In this document: piece after piece, positions 8,647 through 17,579 of the stretch
Numbering within the stretch: position 1 is the first letter of the stretch
Layout: each line of letters starts with the position of its first letter
NCBI RefSeq assembly: GCF_001412655.1
Contig: NZ_CP012996.1
Location: forward strand, 5,704,001-5,768,000
Length of the DNA: 64,000 nucleotides
Direction of reading: 5' to 3'
Origin: Pedobacter sp. PACM 27299
GTDB lineage: Bacteria > Bacteroidota > Bacteroidia > Sphingobacteriales > Sphingobacteriaceae
Position numbers and translations under genes: made by a program
The notes under the pieces: model-generated
What the model was told of the DNA's origin: nothing
The model's database searches: none
Seen by the model: the letters and a program-made list of their open reading frames with translations, nothing else

Positions 8647-9509
8647 TAATGTTTGCTCGCCTTAAACAGGGTTTCCTTTTCGTCTTTACTTAATTTATCA
8701 TATCCTGATTTAGAGATCTTATCTAAAATCGCATCTATTTCATGCTGATTAACGGAGCTTGCAGTTGATTTTGGGGCAGATTTTGAAGGTTCATTTCTCA
8801 CCACTCTCAGCTTAGGTTTTCTTTTGAAAAGCTGACTCCAGTCTCGTCCTTTGTGCAGCACTTTAATGTAAGCAAAGCCGAATAAGGCACCTCCGATATG
8901 GGTAAAACTACCTCCAGCATTGGCTGAAGCCAGTCCAATCAGCTCCATTGCAATATAGGCCATGGCCAGATATTTTAATTTCACGTCGCCCAGCAATAAC
9001 ATTCTAATGCTATAATCAGGCACCAATGTAGCAGTAGCCACAATTACAGCCATTACCGCAGCCGATGAACCAATTACTGTTGCTTCTGCGACCGATCCTG
9101 CAAAAACAGGGAAAATGTTATAAGCAAGCGTGTACATTGCTGCACCAGCAATCCCTCCACCGAGGTAGACAAAATGAAACTGCCGAGGTTTTAAGAAATC
9201 CAGGAAGATTTTACCCATCCAGTATAACCAAAGCATATTGAATAGCAGATGTAAAAACCCATCATGAAAAAACTGATAGGTAATCACCGTATAAAAGCGC
9301 AATGGCAGCTTTGCGATCGATGCCGGATAGCCCAGATATTCCCTGATAAAAGCAGGGAAATTCACAGATCCTACACCGGATAAGAAGAAAGGGATGCCCA
9401 GAAATGCCACTACTAAAAATAGCAGCACATTGATGCCAATGTAAAAATATACCGGATTTCCGGATTGAAATACCCGGTATTTTAAATCTTCAATAAAAGA
9501 CTTATTCAT
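8646..9509 (-). CDS. Rhomboid family intramembrane serine protease with C-terminal DUF6576-like tail
   Basis: A 287-aa polytopic protein with six predicted helices. The catalytic Ser lies in GSSAAVMAV and the catalytic His in FTHIGGALFG. The L1 loop motif HLLFNMLWLYWMG is present. The usual GxSG glycine after Ser is Ala, a variant that still leaves the dyad. Residues about 232-287 form a cytoplasmic tail ending in ILDKISKSGYDKLSKDEKE, a conserved tail of this Bacteroidota subgroup. It is the second of two adjacent rhomboids and overlaps the upstream one by 8 nt, so the two are probably cotranslated. The substrates are unknown. Confidence 0.93.
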   Translation of the reverse strand: MNKSFIEDLKYRVFQSGNPVYFYIGINVLLFLVVAFLGIPFFLSGVGSVNFPAFIREYLGYPASIAKLPLRFYTVITYQFFHDGFLHLLFNMLWLYWMGKIFLDFLKPRQFHFVYLGGGIAGAAMYTLAYNIFPVFAGSVAEATVIGSSAAVMAVIVATATLVPDYSIRMLLLGDVKLKYLAMAYIAMELIGLASANAGGSFTHIGGALFGFAYIKVLHKGRDWSQLFKRKPKLRVVRNEPSKSAPKSTASSVNQHEIDAILDKISKSGYDKLSKDEKETLFKASKH

Positions 9510-10242
9510 AGTATTTATAAAATCTATTGTTGTCCTTGTCTTTCCACAATTTAACCAATATAAAGCCTAATAATGCACCACCTAAGTGTGCATAATGGGC
9601 AATAGAGTCGCCGGGAACACGTGCCACTCCTAAAGATAATTCCATTAAAATGTAAACAGGAATAATATATTTCGCTTTTACCGGAATCGGGATGAACATG
9701 ATGTACATTTCCGTATTCGGGTATAACATTCCAAAAGCCACTAACAAGCCGAAAATAGCACCTGAAGCACCCACCATTGGGAAACCATAAATTCCGATCA
9801 GGGTATCTCTGGCTTCTGCGGAAATACCGGGAACACCTACCTGCGCCATTCCCCGGGTTAAATCTACCATTACCGGGTTATGCAGTACAGACCCTGTAAT
9901 TTGATACACTTCATAGGCCTGTACCCCCATTTGCAGGGCTACTGCCCCTAATCCGGTGATCAGGTAAAAGTTAATAAAGCGTTTCGCTCCCCACCTGCTT
10001 TCAATGACGCCACCAAACATAAATAGGGCGAACATATTGAAGAAGATGTGCATAAAATCACCATGCATAAACATGTAAGAGACCGGCTGCCAGATTCTAA
10101 AAAACTGCGAGTCGAAGTAAAAAGCACCCAACAAATAATCCAGGTCGATTCCTGCATTTTTCATCACGAACTTGGCAGCAAAAAACAGTGCATTAATAAT
10201 GAGCAGGTTTTTGACTACTGGTGGGATATGGATATTATTCAT
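9502..10242 (-). CDS. Rhomboid family intramembrane serine protease
   Basis: A 246-aa six-helix rhomboid with a canonical active site: Ser in GASGAIFG and His in YAHLGGALLGF. The N-terminal HIFFNMFALFMFGGVIE is the conserved helix-2 region. It lacks the C-terminal tail of its neighbour. It starts only 5 nt after the mutL stop and overlaps the next rhomboid, making a tight mutL-rhomboid-rhomboid-EEP run. Rhomboids cleave transmembrane substrates inside the bilayer. The paired arrangement suggests either distinct substrate classes or gene duplication, though the two are clearly diverged. Confidence 0.95.
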   Translation of the reverse strand: MNNIHIPPVVKNLLIINALFFAAKFVMKNAGIDLDYLLGAFYFDSQFFRIWQPVSYMFMHGDFMHIFFNMFALFMFGGVIESRWGAKRFINFYLITGLGAVALQMGVQAYEVYQITGSVLHNPVMVDLTRGMAQVGVPGISAEARDTLIGIYGFPMVGASGAIFGLLVAFGMLYPNTEMYIMFIPIPVKAKYIIPVYILMELSLGVARVPGDSIAHYAHLGGALLGFILVKLWKDKDNNRFYKYYE

Positions 10243-10247
10243 CGTTG

Positions 10248-12152
10248 CTATTTATCAAATTTTTTATCAAGTTCAGTCAGACCGATGGTTTGGATTACTG
10301 GCTTTCCACTGATACTAAAGTTAGGTGTTTGACAGGCAAAAAGCTGTTCAATCAGTGTATTCATTTCTTGCTGTCCTAAAACTGCGCCGCTTTTGATGGC
10401 ACTATTTCTTGCCATACTTCTGGCCAGCGCATCTCTTTTGCTCAGTTTAAGTTCTTGCTGAGAATTTTTAAATCCCTCAATCAGGTGTTCAAACAACTGC
10501 GTTTCATTGCCGTTATTATTGCCTAGATCTACTGGGATTCCTTCAATGATCAGCGTATTTTTACCGAACTCCCGAACCTCAAAACCGAGGCTTTTAATGT
10601 CTTCCAATAAGCTTTTTGCCAATTCAAAATCATTCGGACTTAAGGTCACCGTTTGTGGGAATAAACTTTGCTGAGAAGCACCTTTACGATCATCCAGGTG
10701 TCTGCTGAAACGTTCGTAAAGAATCCTTTCATGAGCGGCCTGCTGGTCGATTAGCATCAATCCCGATTTAATCTGCGAAATGATGTACCTGTTGTGCAGC
10801 TGCATCAGCTGTTTCTGAACGGGTACCAGAGAATCGTCCGGTAATTGTCCGGGTAATTCAATGGCCGCCTGCTGTGCGGTATCGCTATGGTTGGCTACTT
10901 CATATAAAGCGCCCCATCCCTTGGTATTTGGTACAATCGCAGCACTGGCATCTCTGCTGGCTCCGCCGCCACCACTTCCTGACCTTGGAAAGGTAGTAGG
11001 AAAGGTTGCTGCAGTAGCGGGTTCCCTAGTCGGTTTATCCGCAGCAAAAGGGTTAAAGTCCGGATTGAAGCTGATGCTTGGCGGTACAATTTCTTCCGGT
11101 GCTTTATGGGTAATCATCCCGCTAAATCCAGTTTCCTGGTCAAAATCAATCGTTGGGCTGATGTTAAACCTTCCAATAGAGCGCTTAACCGCAGAATGGA
11201 GGATCGCATAAATAGATTTCTCATCCAGGTATTTGATCTCCGTTTTTGTAGGATGTACATTCACATCAATCTTTGCAGGATCAATTTCGATGAACAGCAC
11301 GTACATTGGGTAATGATCATCAGGCAATAAATCTTCATAAGATTTACTCACCGCATGGTTCAGATAGGCATCTTTAATGTACCTGTTGTTGACAAAAAAG
11401 AACTGTTCTCCCCTGGTTTTCTTTGCGAACTCAGGCTTTCCAATAAAGCCCTTGATATTGATGATGCTGGTTTCCTCTTCTACAGGAATCAGGCGCTGGT
11501 TATAATTATTTCCAAACAGGTGAACGATCCTTTGTTTCATGCCTGAGGCAGGTAAACGGTGGATTTCTACTCCGTCATGGTGTAAGCTGAAAGCTATTGC
11601 TGGATTTGCCAAAGAAATACGTTGAAATTCTTCCAGTACATGGCGCATTTCTGCGGAGGTACTTTTGAGAAAGTTTCTTCTTGCTGGCGTATTATAAAAG
11701 AGATTTTTCACTGAGATACTGGTCCCTACAGGAGTCGCTACCGGCTCCTGATTGGTGACCTCAGAACCTTCAATTTCTACCATGGTACCCAGCTCGTCTT
11801 CATGGCGGCGGGTTTTCATTTCTATCTGCGAAATTGCGGCAATAGAAGCCATGGCTTCACCTCTGAAACCCATCGTACGAATGGCGAATAAATCTTCTGC
11901 TTTTCTGACTTTCGAGGTGGCATGACGTTCAAAGCACATGCGTGCATCAGTAACGCTCATTCCACAGCCATTATCTATCACCTGAATCAATGCCTTACCG
12001 GCATCTTTTAAAATCAACTGTATCTTGTTTGCACCTGCATCTATCGCATTCTCCAAAAGCTCCTTCACGGCTGATGCCGGGCGTTGCACTACCTCTCCGG
12101 CCGCGATTTGATTGGCAACACTATCCGGTAAAAGTTGTATTATATCTGACAT
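10248..12152 (-). CDS. mutL: DNA mismatch repair protein MutL
   Basis: A 634-aa protein of normal length. The N-terminal GHKL ATPase shows ELLENAIDAGA, IDNGCGMS, TMGFRGEAMASIAA and STSAEMRHVLEEF. A Ser/Pro/Gly-rich linker spans about 355-430 (RSGSGGGGASRD). The C-terminal dimerisation domain contains LIDQQAAHERILYER. The endonuclease motif of other MutLs is DQHA(x)2E(x)4E. Here the His is Gln, a substitution I believe is common in this phylum, so metal-dependent nicking cannot be assumed. MutL couples MutS mismatch recognition to strand removal. It heads the minus-strand run that continues into the two rhomboids. Confidence 0.96.
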   Translation of the reverse strand: MSDIIQLLPDSVANQIAAGEVVQRPASAVKELLENAIDAGANKIQLILKDAGKALIQVIDNGCGMSVTDARMCFERHATSKVRKAEDLFAIRTMGFRGEAMASIAAISQIEMKTRRHEDELGTMVEIEGSEVTNQEPVATPVGTSISVKNLFYNTPARRNFLKSTSAEMRHVLEEFQRISLANPAIAFSLHHDGVEIHRLPASGMKQRIVHLFGNNYNQRLIPVEEETSIINIKGFIGKPEFAKKTRGEQFFFVNNRYIKDAYLNHAVSKSYEDLLPDDHYPMYVLFIEIDPAKIDVNVHPTKTEIKYLDEKSIYAILHSAVKRSIGRFNISPTIDFDQETGFSGMITHKAPEEIVPPSISFNPDFNPFAADKPTREPATAATFPTTFPRSGSGGGGASRDASAAIVPNTKGWGALYEVANHSDTAQQAAIELPGQLPDDSLVPVQKQLMQLHNRYIISQIKSGLMLIDQQAAHERILYERFSRHLDDRKGASQQSLFPQTVTLSPNDFELAKSLLEDIKSLGFEVREFGKNTLIIEGIPVDLGNNNGNETQLFEHLIEGFKNSQQELKLSKRDALARSMARNSAIKSGAVLGQQEMNTLIEQLFACQTPNFSISGKPVIQTIGLTELDKKFDK

Positions 12153-12417
12153 TTATTTCTCTCTGGTAAAGGTTGCTAATTTAGGGAAAATAAGCCTCAA
12201 TACTCAGTTTTCATTTGTTAATAATTTGTCTTTTAATGCCTATTTCCATTTTATTTGTTCCTTTTTCTATCTTTATCGACAGGAAAGAAAGCTATTGGCC
12301 CGACTATTGGAAGTCTCCGATTCGTCAGCTGCAAATACATCATCAGCAGATCTGATCGCAACTCCATTTTATAGCAGCAGCAGCAGCCAGGAACCTACCT
12401 TCTTAAAAAACAGCTAA

Positions 12418-14250
12418 ATGAATAAAAAATACAGCAAAAAAAGTAACCTTGCCGGGATCATGATCACCAGCTTTATGGCTTTATTTACTTTCAGCGCCTG
12501 TGCGCAAAGCCATCAGCAGAACCAGCAAAAAGTGGCTGTTATCAATACGATCAGCAGCAATACTGTACTCTTAAATAACCAAACAAATCTGCTCCCTATA
12601 ACCGCATTGGATCAGAAAAACATCGCTTCGGTGAGCCTGGATTTCAGCTTCAAATCTTCGTTTGACAGCCTGTTAAACAAGTATGCGAAAGTCAGCAGTT
12701 TTTCTTCTGATGCTTACCTGGCCTCTACTACACTGGACGACCTGGAAGATGACCTGAAATACTTCAATCTCGTGATTGTAGCATTACCGGTTTCGGCGAT
12801 AAACAACCCTAGAAATACCAGCTTCATCAACAGTGTTGCAAAAAATAAAAAGATCATTATTGCGCTGTTCGGAGAAACTGGCAGCTTATTGGCATTTGAC
12901 GGAATTTCTGCGCCTATCATTTGGAGCAATCAAAACAATGAAGCAGCAGCAGTCACTGTTCCTCAGATGATTTTTGGCGGCATTCCATTTACTAAAAAAT
13001 TAACGGCAAGCTATTCGCCGAAATATGTTATTGGACAAGGTGCCAGTACCACCCAAACCCGATTAAAATATACGCTTCCGGAAGATGCAGGTGTCAATTC
13101 CGATGATTTGAAAGAAATTGACAACATCGCTGAAGAAGCCATCCGTGAGAAAGCCGCTCCGGGGATTGTGGTCCTGGTGGCGAAAGATGGAAAAGTAATT
13201 TTCAATAAAGCTTATGGTAATCATACTTATGTGAATGGTTTACCAGAAAAAGTAACCGACATTTTCGATCTGGCATCGCTCACTAAAACTACCGCAACAA
13301 CACCAACTGTGATGCGTTTATTTGAAGAACATAAATTAAATCTCGATACAAATATTGGCGCTTACATCCCTAAAGCAAGGTTATCACCTATGAATCCGAT
13401 TAAAGTAAGGGAAGTAATGCTGCACCAGGCGGGATTTATCCCTTTCATTCCTTTCCACGATTTTGTGAAACCCGGAGACTATAGCAGAGATTCTAGTGCT
13501 GCTTTTCCGACCAAGGTGGCCGACAATTATTACATCAAAAAAGGATTTTTCAAAGAGGTGATGTGGCCAAAAATGTTGAATTCCCCGATCAGAACACGCG
13601 GGAAATACGTCTACAGTGACATCAGCATGTATGTGATGAAAGAAATCTGTGAACGCCTCAGCGGAATGCCATTGGACACCTATGTATGGGAGAATTTCTA
13701 CAAACCTTTGGGCATGCAAACGGCGGGTTTCCTACCAAGAAACCGCTTTTCAAAAGATCAGATCGTACCTACTGAACAAGACAATTATTTCAGAAAAACA
13801 TTGCTGGAAGGTTATGTCCATGATCAGGGTGCAGCATTAGCAGGCGGCGTATCTGGTCATGCGGGATTATTTAGCAGCGCAAATGACCTCGCCATCATTT
13901 ACCAGATGTTATTGAATAAAGGCAGTTATGGCGGAAACCAATATTTCCAGCCGCAAACAGTCGACATGTTTTCCAAGAAACAATCAGATGTGAGCAGAAG
14001 AGGACTAGGTTTTGACAGATGGGATCCAGATGCAACTAAGAAATATCCTTCGCAACTGGCCTCTCCCCTTACTTATGGCCATACCGGCTATACCGGAACG
14101 GCAGTCTGGGTAGACCCCGCCAAAGGACTCGTTTACGTGTTTCTATCCAACCGCATAAACCCCAAAGTATCAGAGAAGTTAGGGAGTTTAAAAATCAGAC
14201 CAAGAATTCAGGACGCCATTTATAAAGCCATAGAAAAAGGTAGTAATTAG
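12418..14250 (+). CDS. Lipoprotein: GH3 C-terminal-like domain fused to a class C beta-lactamase-type serine hydrolase
   Basis: A 610-aa protein. The lipoprotein signal ends at FSAC with Cys28. Residues about 35-205 resemble the C-terminal alpha/beta sandwich of GH3 glycosidases (VLLNNQTNLLPI, IIIALFGETGSLLAF, AAAVTVPQMIFGGIPFTKKL). Residues 225-605 are a beta-lactamase/transpeptidase-fold serine hydrolase with Ser287-Leu-Thr-Lys290, Tyr399-Ser-Asp401 and His555-Thr-Gly557. Bacteroidota commonly encode a roughly 1000-aa version with a complete GH3 barrel in front. Here the catalytic GH3 barrel is missing, and a fresh lipoprotein signal precedes the remaining part. By family it is probably a peptidoglycan- or ester-acting hydrolase facing the periplasm. 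It appears monocistronic. Confidence 0.85.
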   Translation: MNKKYSKKSNLAGIMITSFMALFTFSACAQSHQQNQQKVAVINTISSNTVLLNNQTNLLPITALDQKNIASVSLDFSFKSSFDSLLNKYAKVSSFSSDAYLASTTLDDLEDDLKYFNLVIVALPVSAINNPRNTSFINSVAKNKKIIIALFGETGSLLAFDGISAPIIWSNQNNEAAAVTVPQMIFGGIPFTKKLTASYSPKYVIGQGASTTQTRLKYTLPEDAGVNSDDLKEIDNIAEEAIREKAAPGIVVLVAKDGKVIFNKAYGNHTYVNGLPEKVTDIFDLASLTKTTATTPTVMRLFEEHKLNLDTNIGAYIPKARLSPMNPIKVREVMLHQAGFIPFIPFHDFVKPGDYSRDSSAAFPTKVADNYYIKKGFFKEVMWPKMLNSPIRTRGKYVYSDISMYVMKEICERLSGMPLDTYVWENFYKPLGMQTAGFLPRNRFSKDQIVPTEQDNYFRKTLLEGYVHDQGAALAGGVSGHAGLFSSANDLAIIYQMLLNKGSYGGNQYFQPQTVDMFSKKQSDVSRRGLGFDRWDPDATKKYPSQLASPLTYGHTGYTGTAVWVDPAKGLVYVFLSNRINPKVSEKLGSLKIRPRIQDAIYKAIEKGSN

Positions 14251-14301
14251 CTTCAGTTTTTCGTAAATTAGAATTACCATATAAAACTTAATTCTAATGA
14301 A

Positions 14302-14874
14302 ATGAAAAAGTTAACATTATCTGTTGTGGCTTTGCTGATGCTGGCCATAACCTGTCGGGTTCAAGCTCAGGATGATGCCATGATGAAAGCATGGCAAGCT
14401 TACATGACACCCGGCGATGTGCACAAAATGATTGCAAATGACGATGGAAAATGGGATGGGGAAGTTACCATGTGGATGGCGCCAGGTGCTCCGCCGACGA
14501 AAAGTAAAACCAGCAGCACAAATTCAATGATCATGGGGGGCCGTTATCAAAAATCTATTCATGAAGGAAACATGATGGGGATGCCTTTTGAAGGAATGAG
14601 CCTATTGGGCTACGACAATTCAAAAAAGACCTTTGTGTCTACCTGGATAGACAACATGGGCACAGGTATGATGAACATGGAAGGCACCTGGGATGATGCT
14701 ACAAAAACCATTAATTTTAAAGGTAAGTGTGTAGATCCAATGACCGGAAAAGACATGGATGTCCGTGAGGTTTTCAAATTTGTTGACAAAGACCATCAGG
14801 TGATGGAAATGTACTGCAATACAGATGGAAAAGAAATGAAAACTATGGAAATCCAGTTCAGCAGAAGAAAATAA
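14302..14874 (+). CDS. Secreted DUF1579 family protein
   Basis: A 190-aa protein with a signal peptide (residues 1-22, VQA-Q) followed by a DUF1579 domain. Recognisable features are WQAYMTPGDVHKMIA, DGKWDGEVTMWMAPGAPP, MGGRYQKSIHEG, GMSLLGYDNSKKTF and a terminal MEIQFSRRK. The fold is probably a lipocalin-like barrel. No enzymatic function is established for the family. The protein is unusually Met-rich (for example NMMGMPFEGM and GTGMMNMEGTW). It starts 51 nt after the beta-lactamase-like gene, so it could be cotranscribed, and ends at the strong hairpin at 14912-14956. Confidence 0.85.
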   Translation: MKKLTLSVVALLMLAITCRVQAQDDAMMKAWQAYMTPGDVHKMIANDDGKWDGEVTMWMAPGAPPTKSKTSSTNSMIMGGRYQKSIHEGNMMGMPFEGMSLLGYDNSKKTFVSTWIDNMGTGMMNMEGTWDDATKTINFKGKCVDPMTGKDMDVREVFKFVDKDHQVMEMYCNTDGKEMKTMEIQFSRRK

Positions 14875-14911
14875 CTCCTTTCATCTTTGAAGAATCAACG
14901 ATTGTTGATCA

Positions 14912-14956
14912 AAAAAAAAGCGGCCGTATCACAAAATGATACGGCCGCTTTTTTTT
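14912..14956. terminator. Bidirectional rho-independent terminator
   Basis: Arms AGCGGCCGTATCA and TGATACGGCCGCT with a CAAAA loop, flanked by A8 and T8 runs. It separates the convergent DUF1579 and 2OG-oxygenase genes and can serve both. Confidence 0.93.
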
Positions 14957-14976
14957 GATCCTGTTTGAGGAAATAA

Positions 14977-15942
14977 TTACATTTTCTTCAATCCAATTTC
15001 ACGTAAACGCTCATCAAGGTATTCACCTGCAGTCATATCAGCATATACTTTAGGATGGGCTTCATCCACTGTAGATGGCAGACTTGTCAAGTCCATATTT
15101 GCGCGTGGGTGTAAAAAGAAAGGAACAGAGAAACGAGATGTTTTCATTAGCTCACGTGGTGGATTTACCACTCTATGTGTGGTAGAACGTAATTTGTTAT
15201 TCGTTAAACGCTGCAGCATATCTCCAACATTCACTACGATATCTGTGTGACCAGCTTTAATTGGCAGCCATTCATTGCTGCGGGTCAATACTTCTAGACC
15301 ATCAGCACTTGCACCGATCAATAAGGTGATCAGGTTGATGTCTTCATGTGCTCCTGCACGTACTGCATCTGCAGCTAATGCTTCCGGATTTTCAATTGGG
15401 AAATAATGAATCCCTCTCAAAATTGAATTACCGTTGTGCACATGTTTATCGAAATAATCGATTGGCAATTCCAGGTAAGTCGCAATGGCGCGCAGTAAAT
15501 GTTTGCCATTGTTTTCTAAACGCTCATAAATTTCACGGGTTACCGCATTAAATTCAGGAAGTTCTTCCAGCACTTCATTCTCCGGGTATTCCGATTTAAT
15601 CGGATCACCATCTGTTACTTCCTGACCAATTTGCCAGAATTCCTTCAGATCTGCCGTTTTAGCACCTTTAGCAGTCTCTTTACCTGGGCTGGTGTAACCA
15701 CGCTGACCAGCAAGCTCTGCTCTTTCATATTTTTTCTTTTGCTCTGGTTTCAAGGCAAAAACACCTTGAATGTTGGCATATAGTTTATCAATCAATTCTT
15801 GGTCTACACCATGATTAGTGATGGTTACAAAACCAGAATCGTTAAAAGCTCTGCCCAATTCATCAGAGAATTTTTTACGCTGTGCATCATCTCCATTGAT
15901 GTATGAGCCCAGGTCTAAACTAGGAATATAAGGTGTTGACAT
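14977..15942 (-). CDS. Isopenicillin N synthase-like 2-oxoglutarate/Fe(II)-dependent oxygenase
   Basis: A 321-aa cytoplasmic oxygenase with the DIOX_N segment at about 5-125 (DSGFVTITNHGVDQELI, GQRGYTSPGKE) and the 2OG-FeII domain at about 175-280. The iron ligands are His199 and Asp201 (GAHEDINLITLL) and His256 (STTHRVVNP). Arg270 in RFSVPFFLHP should bind the 2OG carboxylate. Despite the family name there is no beta-lactam gene cluster nearby, and the natural substrate cannot be inferred. Many Bacteroidota carry this gene alone, and here too it is alone. A TAAATTTG -7-like element lies at 15971-15978. Confidence 0.9.
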   Translation of the reverse strand: MSTPYIPSLDLGSYINGDDAQRKKFSDELGRAFNDSGFVTITNHGVDQELIDKLYANIQGVFALKPEQKKKYERAELAGQRGYTSPGKETAKGAKTADLKEFWQIGQEVTDGDPIKSEYPENEVLEELPEFNAVTREIYERLENNGKHLLRAIATYLELPIDYFDKHVHNGNSILRGIHYFPIENPEALAADAVRAGAHEDINLITLLIGASADGLEVLTRSNEWLPIKAGHTDIVVNVGDMLQRLTNNKLRSTTHRVVNPPRELMKTSRFSVPFFLHPRANMDLTSLPSTVDEAHPKVYADMTAGEYLDERLREIGLKKM

Positions 15943-16186
15943 ATCGATATTTTTATAGGTATTAACATCGCAAATTTAATAAAGTATTGTTAATAAATGT
16001 TAAATATCAATACAAATGAAAAGCAATTATCTGAAAATAAATATATTAAGTTATACACATTTACAAATAGGCTACTGTAAATTATCAGCTGATTGTAATA
16101 GTAGGTACAGATACGGTTTTAAGAAAACTATAAACACTACACTTACGTATTATATTTTGAATGGTTTTTAACTAGCCCCTACTATC

Positions 16187-16789
16187 ATGAAGTATTTATC
16201 AATTATGATCCTAATTTTATTATCCGCTGGCAGTGCCGATGCACAGTCAAAAAAACTACAGAAAGCGACCTTTGGTATGGGCTGTTTCTGGTGTTCTGAA
16301 GCACTTTTCCAACGTTTGGAAGGCGTTACAGCGGTCAGATCGGGTTTTGAAGGCGGATCAGTTCCCAACCCAAGTTATGAAGATGTATGTACTGGAACAA
16401 CTGGACATGCAGAGGTGATTGAGGTCACTTATGACCCAGCGAAAATTAAATATGATGAGTTGCTGGAAGTATTCTGGAAAAGTCATGACCCGACTACACT
16501 AAACCGTCAGGGTGCAGATGTAGGTACACAATACCGTTCGGTGGTTTTTTACCACAATGACGAACAAAAACAAATTGCCGAAAAGTATAAAAAGGAACTC
16601 AATGCGACCAATGCTTATGGCAAACCTGTGGTGACTACCATAGATAAAGCTGGATCGTTTTATGTAGCAGAAGCTGACCACCAGGATTATTTCAACAAGA
16701 ATGGAAATCAGCCATATTGCAGGTTAGTCATCCTCCCTAAGTTAGAGAAACTGGAAAAGGTTTTCAAGGCGAAACTGAAGAAAAATTAA
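16187..16789 (+). CDS. msrA: Peptide-methionine (S)-S-oxide reductase, exported
   Basis: A 200-aa MsrA that reduces the S-epimer of methionine sulfoxide. The catalytic Cys33 is in GMGCFWCSEALF and the family motif GCTGHAEV appears as GTTGHAEV. Later motifs are HDPTTLNRQGADVGTQYRS and DHQDYFNKN. Residues 1-20 form a signal peptide (ADA-Q), which places it in the periplasm or attached to the envelope, where it can repair oxidised exported proteins. No MsrB domain follows. It ends at the hairpin at 16912-16951 after a 120-bp non-coding tail. Confidence 0.95.
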   Translation: MKYLSIMILILLSAGSADAQSKKLQKATFGMGCFWCSEALFQRLEGVTAVRSGFEGGSVPNPSYEDVCTGTTGHAEVIEVTYDPAKIKYDELLEVFWKSHDPTTLNRQGADVGTQYRSVVFYHNDEQKQIAEKYKKELNATNAYGKPVVTTIDKAGSFYVAEADHQDYFNKNGNQPYCRLVILPKLEKLEKVFKAKLKKN

Positions 16790-16911
16790 ACTGGATGATT
16801 GATAAAAACCATCACATTGAAAAATATTCAGGCATCAAGATGATCAACAATTAACACCTGAAGCGAAGAAAAATCAAGCAACCAATGAAGATGTAGATGA
16901 ATAGGAATAGC

Positions 16912-16951
16912 AGCCCAAAAGTTAGACAAAAACTTTTGGGCTTTTTTTTTG
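16912..16951 (+). terminator. Rho-independent terminator downstream of msrA
   Basis: Stem AGCCCAAAAGTT / AACTTTTGGGCT followed by T9. It argues against the longer upstream start of the next reading frame, which would run through this hairpin. Confidence 0.9.
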
Positions 16952-17019
16952 CAAACATATTCCTTATCAAATCGTTTAATTGGCAGTACATCCATAGGTA
17001 TCAAAAAAAAAAGCTACTC

Positions 17020-17478
17020 ATGAAAATGAAAATCTTAACACTCGCCAGCATTTCCCTGTTTTTTATGGCCTGCAACAGCGACCAAAAAACGGTCAGCAAT
17101 ATTGATAGTACAAAAAAATCGGCAGACACCGTCATCAACGATTCGCATAATGCAAAAAATTCACTGGATTGGGCCGGCACATACAAAGGCGTCACTCCTT
17201 GTGCGGATTGCGAAGGCATTCAAACAGAACTAACTTTAAACTCAGATATGAGTTATGCCCTAAAAACCAATTATATGGGTAAAGACACTCATTTCCCGGA
17301 AGACCATGGTACTTTTGCCTGGGACACGAGCGGATCAAAAGTAGAATTGATCGGCCTAAAAGATGGACCAAGTAAATATTTTGTGGGGGAAAATATGTTG
17401 AAACAATTGGACATGGAAGGCAAAGAAATCAGTGGTCCTCTTGCAGACAAATACGTCCTTAAAAAAGAAATAAAGTAA
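17020..17478 (+). CDS. NlpE-like copper-resistance/stress lipoprotein
   Basis: A 152-aa lipoprotein starting at ATG 17020. The signal peptide ends in FFMAC and is acylated on Cys. The frame is open upstream to 16897, but that extension crosses the msrA terminator and lacks a signal peptide. After a polar linker, the mature part has the NlpE N-terminal domain: WAGTYKGVTPCADCEGIQTEL with its CxxC motif, then a beta-barrel-like DMSYALKTNYMGKD and GTFAWDTSGSKVELIG. The family senses envelope or copper stress through the CxxC pair. It is a single gene ending at the hairpin at 17507-17542. Confidence 0.9.
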   Translation: MKMKILTLASISLFFMACNSDQKTVSNIDSTKKSADTVINDSHNAKNSLDWAGTYKGVTPCADCEGIQTELTLNSDMSYALKTNYMGKDTHFPEDHGTFAWDTSGSKVELIGLKDGPSKYFVGENMLKQLDMEGKEISGPLADKYVLKKEIK

Positions 17479-17506
17479 CCTCCTGAATAGAGGGCATTCG
17501 AAAAAA

Positions 17507-17542
17507 AACAGGGAATATCATGATTTATGATACTCCCTGTTT
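17507..17542. terminator. Terminator hairpin between convergent genes
   Basis: Arms AAACAGGGAATATCAT and ATGATACTCCCTGTTT with one mismatch. It is preceded by an A-run, so it fits best as the terminator of the minus-strand SGNH gene while also closing the NlpE-like gene. Confidence 0.75.
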
Positions 17543-17579
17543 CTATATATAACTAAACCCTTTGCTCAGTCTGTGATTA

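Noticed and set aside
10248..12152. MutL endonuclease motif DQHA altered to DQQA
   Set aside because: I believe this variant is common in Bacteroidota MutL, so it is not a special loss here.
12112..12417. Frame leading directly to the start of the serine hydrolase lipoprotein
   Set aside because: It begins inside mutL on the opposite strand and its composition is not protein-like. No motif is visible.
16051..16059. Single perfect DnaA box TTATACACA
   Set aside because: One isolated box is expected by chance in 64 kb of AT-rich sequence. It lacks companions.
16897..17019. Longer N-terminus for the NlpE-like protein
   Set aside because: It runs through the msrA terminator hairpin and would bury the lipoprotein signal. 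ATG 17020 is preferred.
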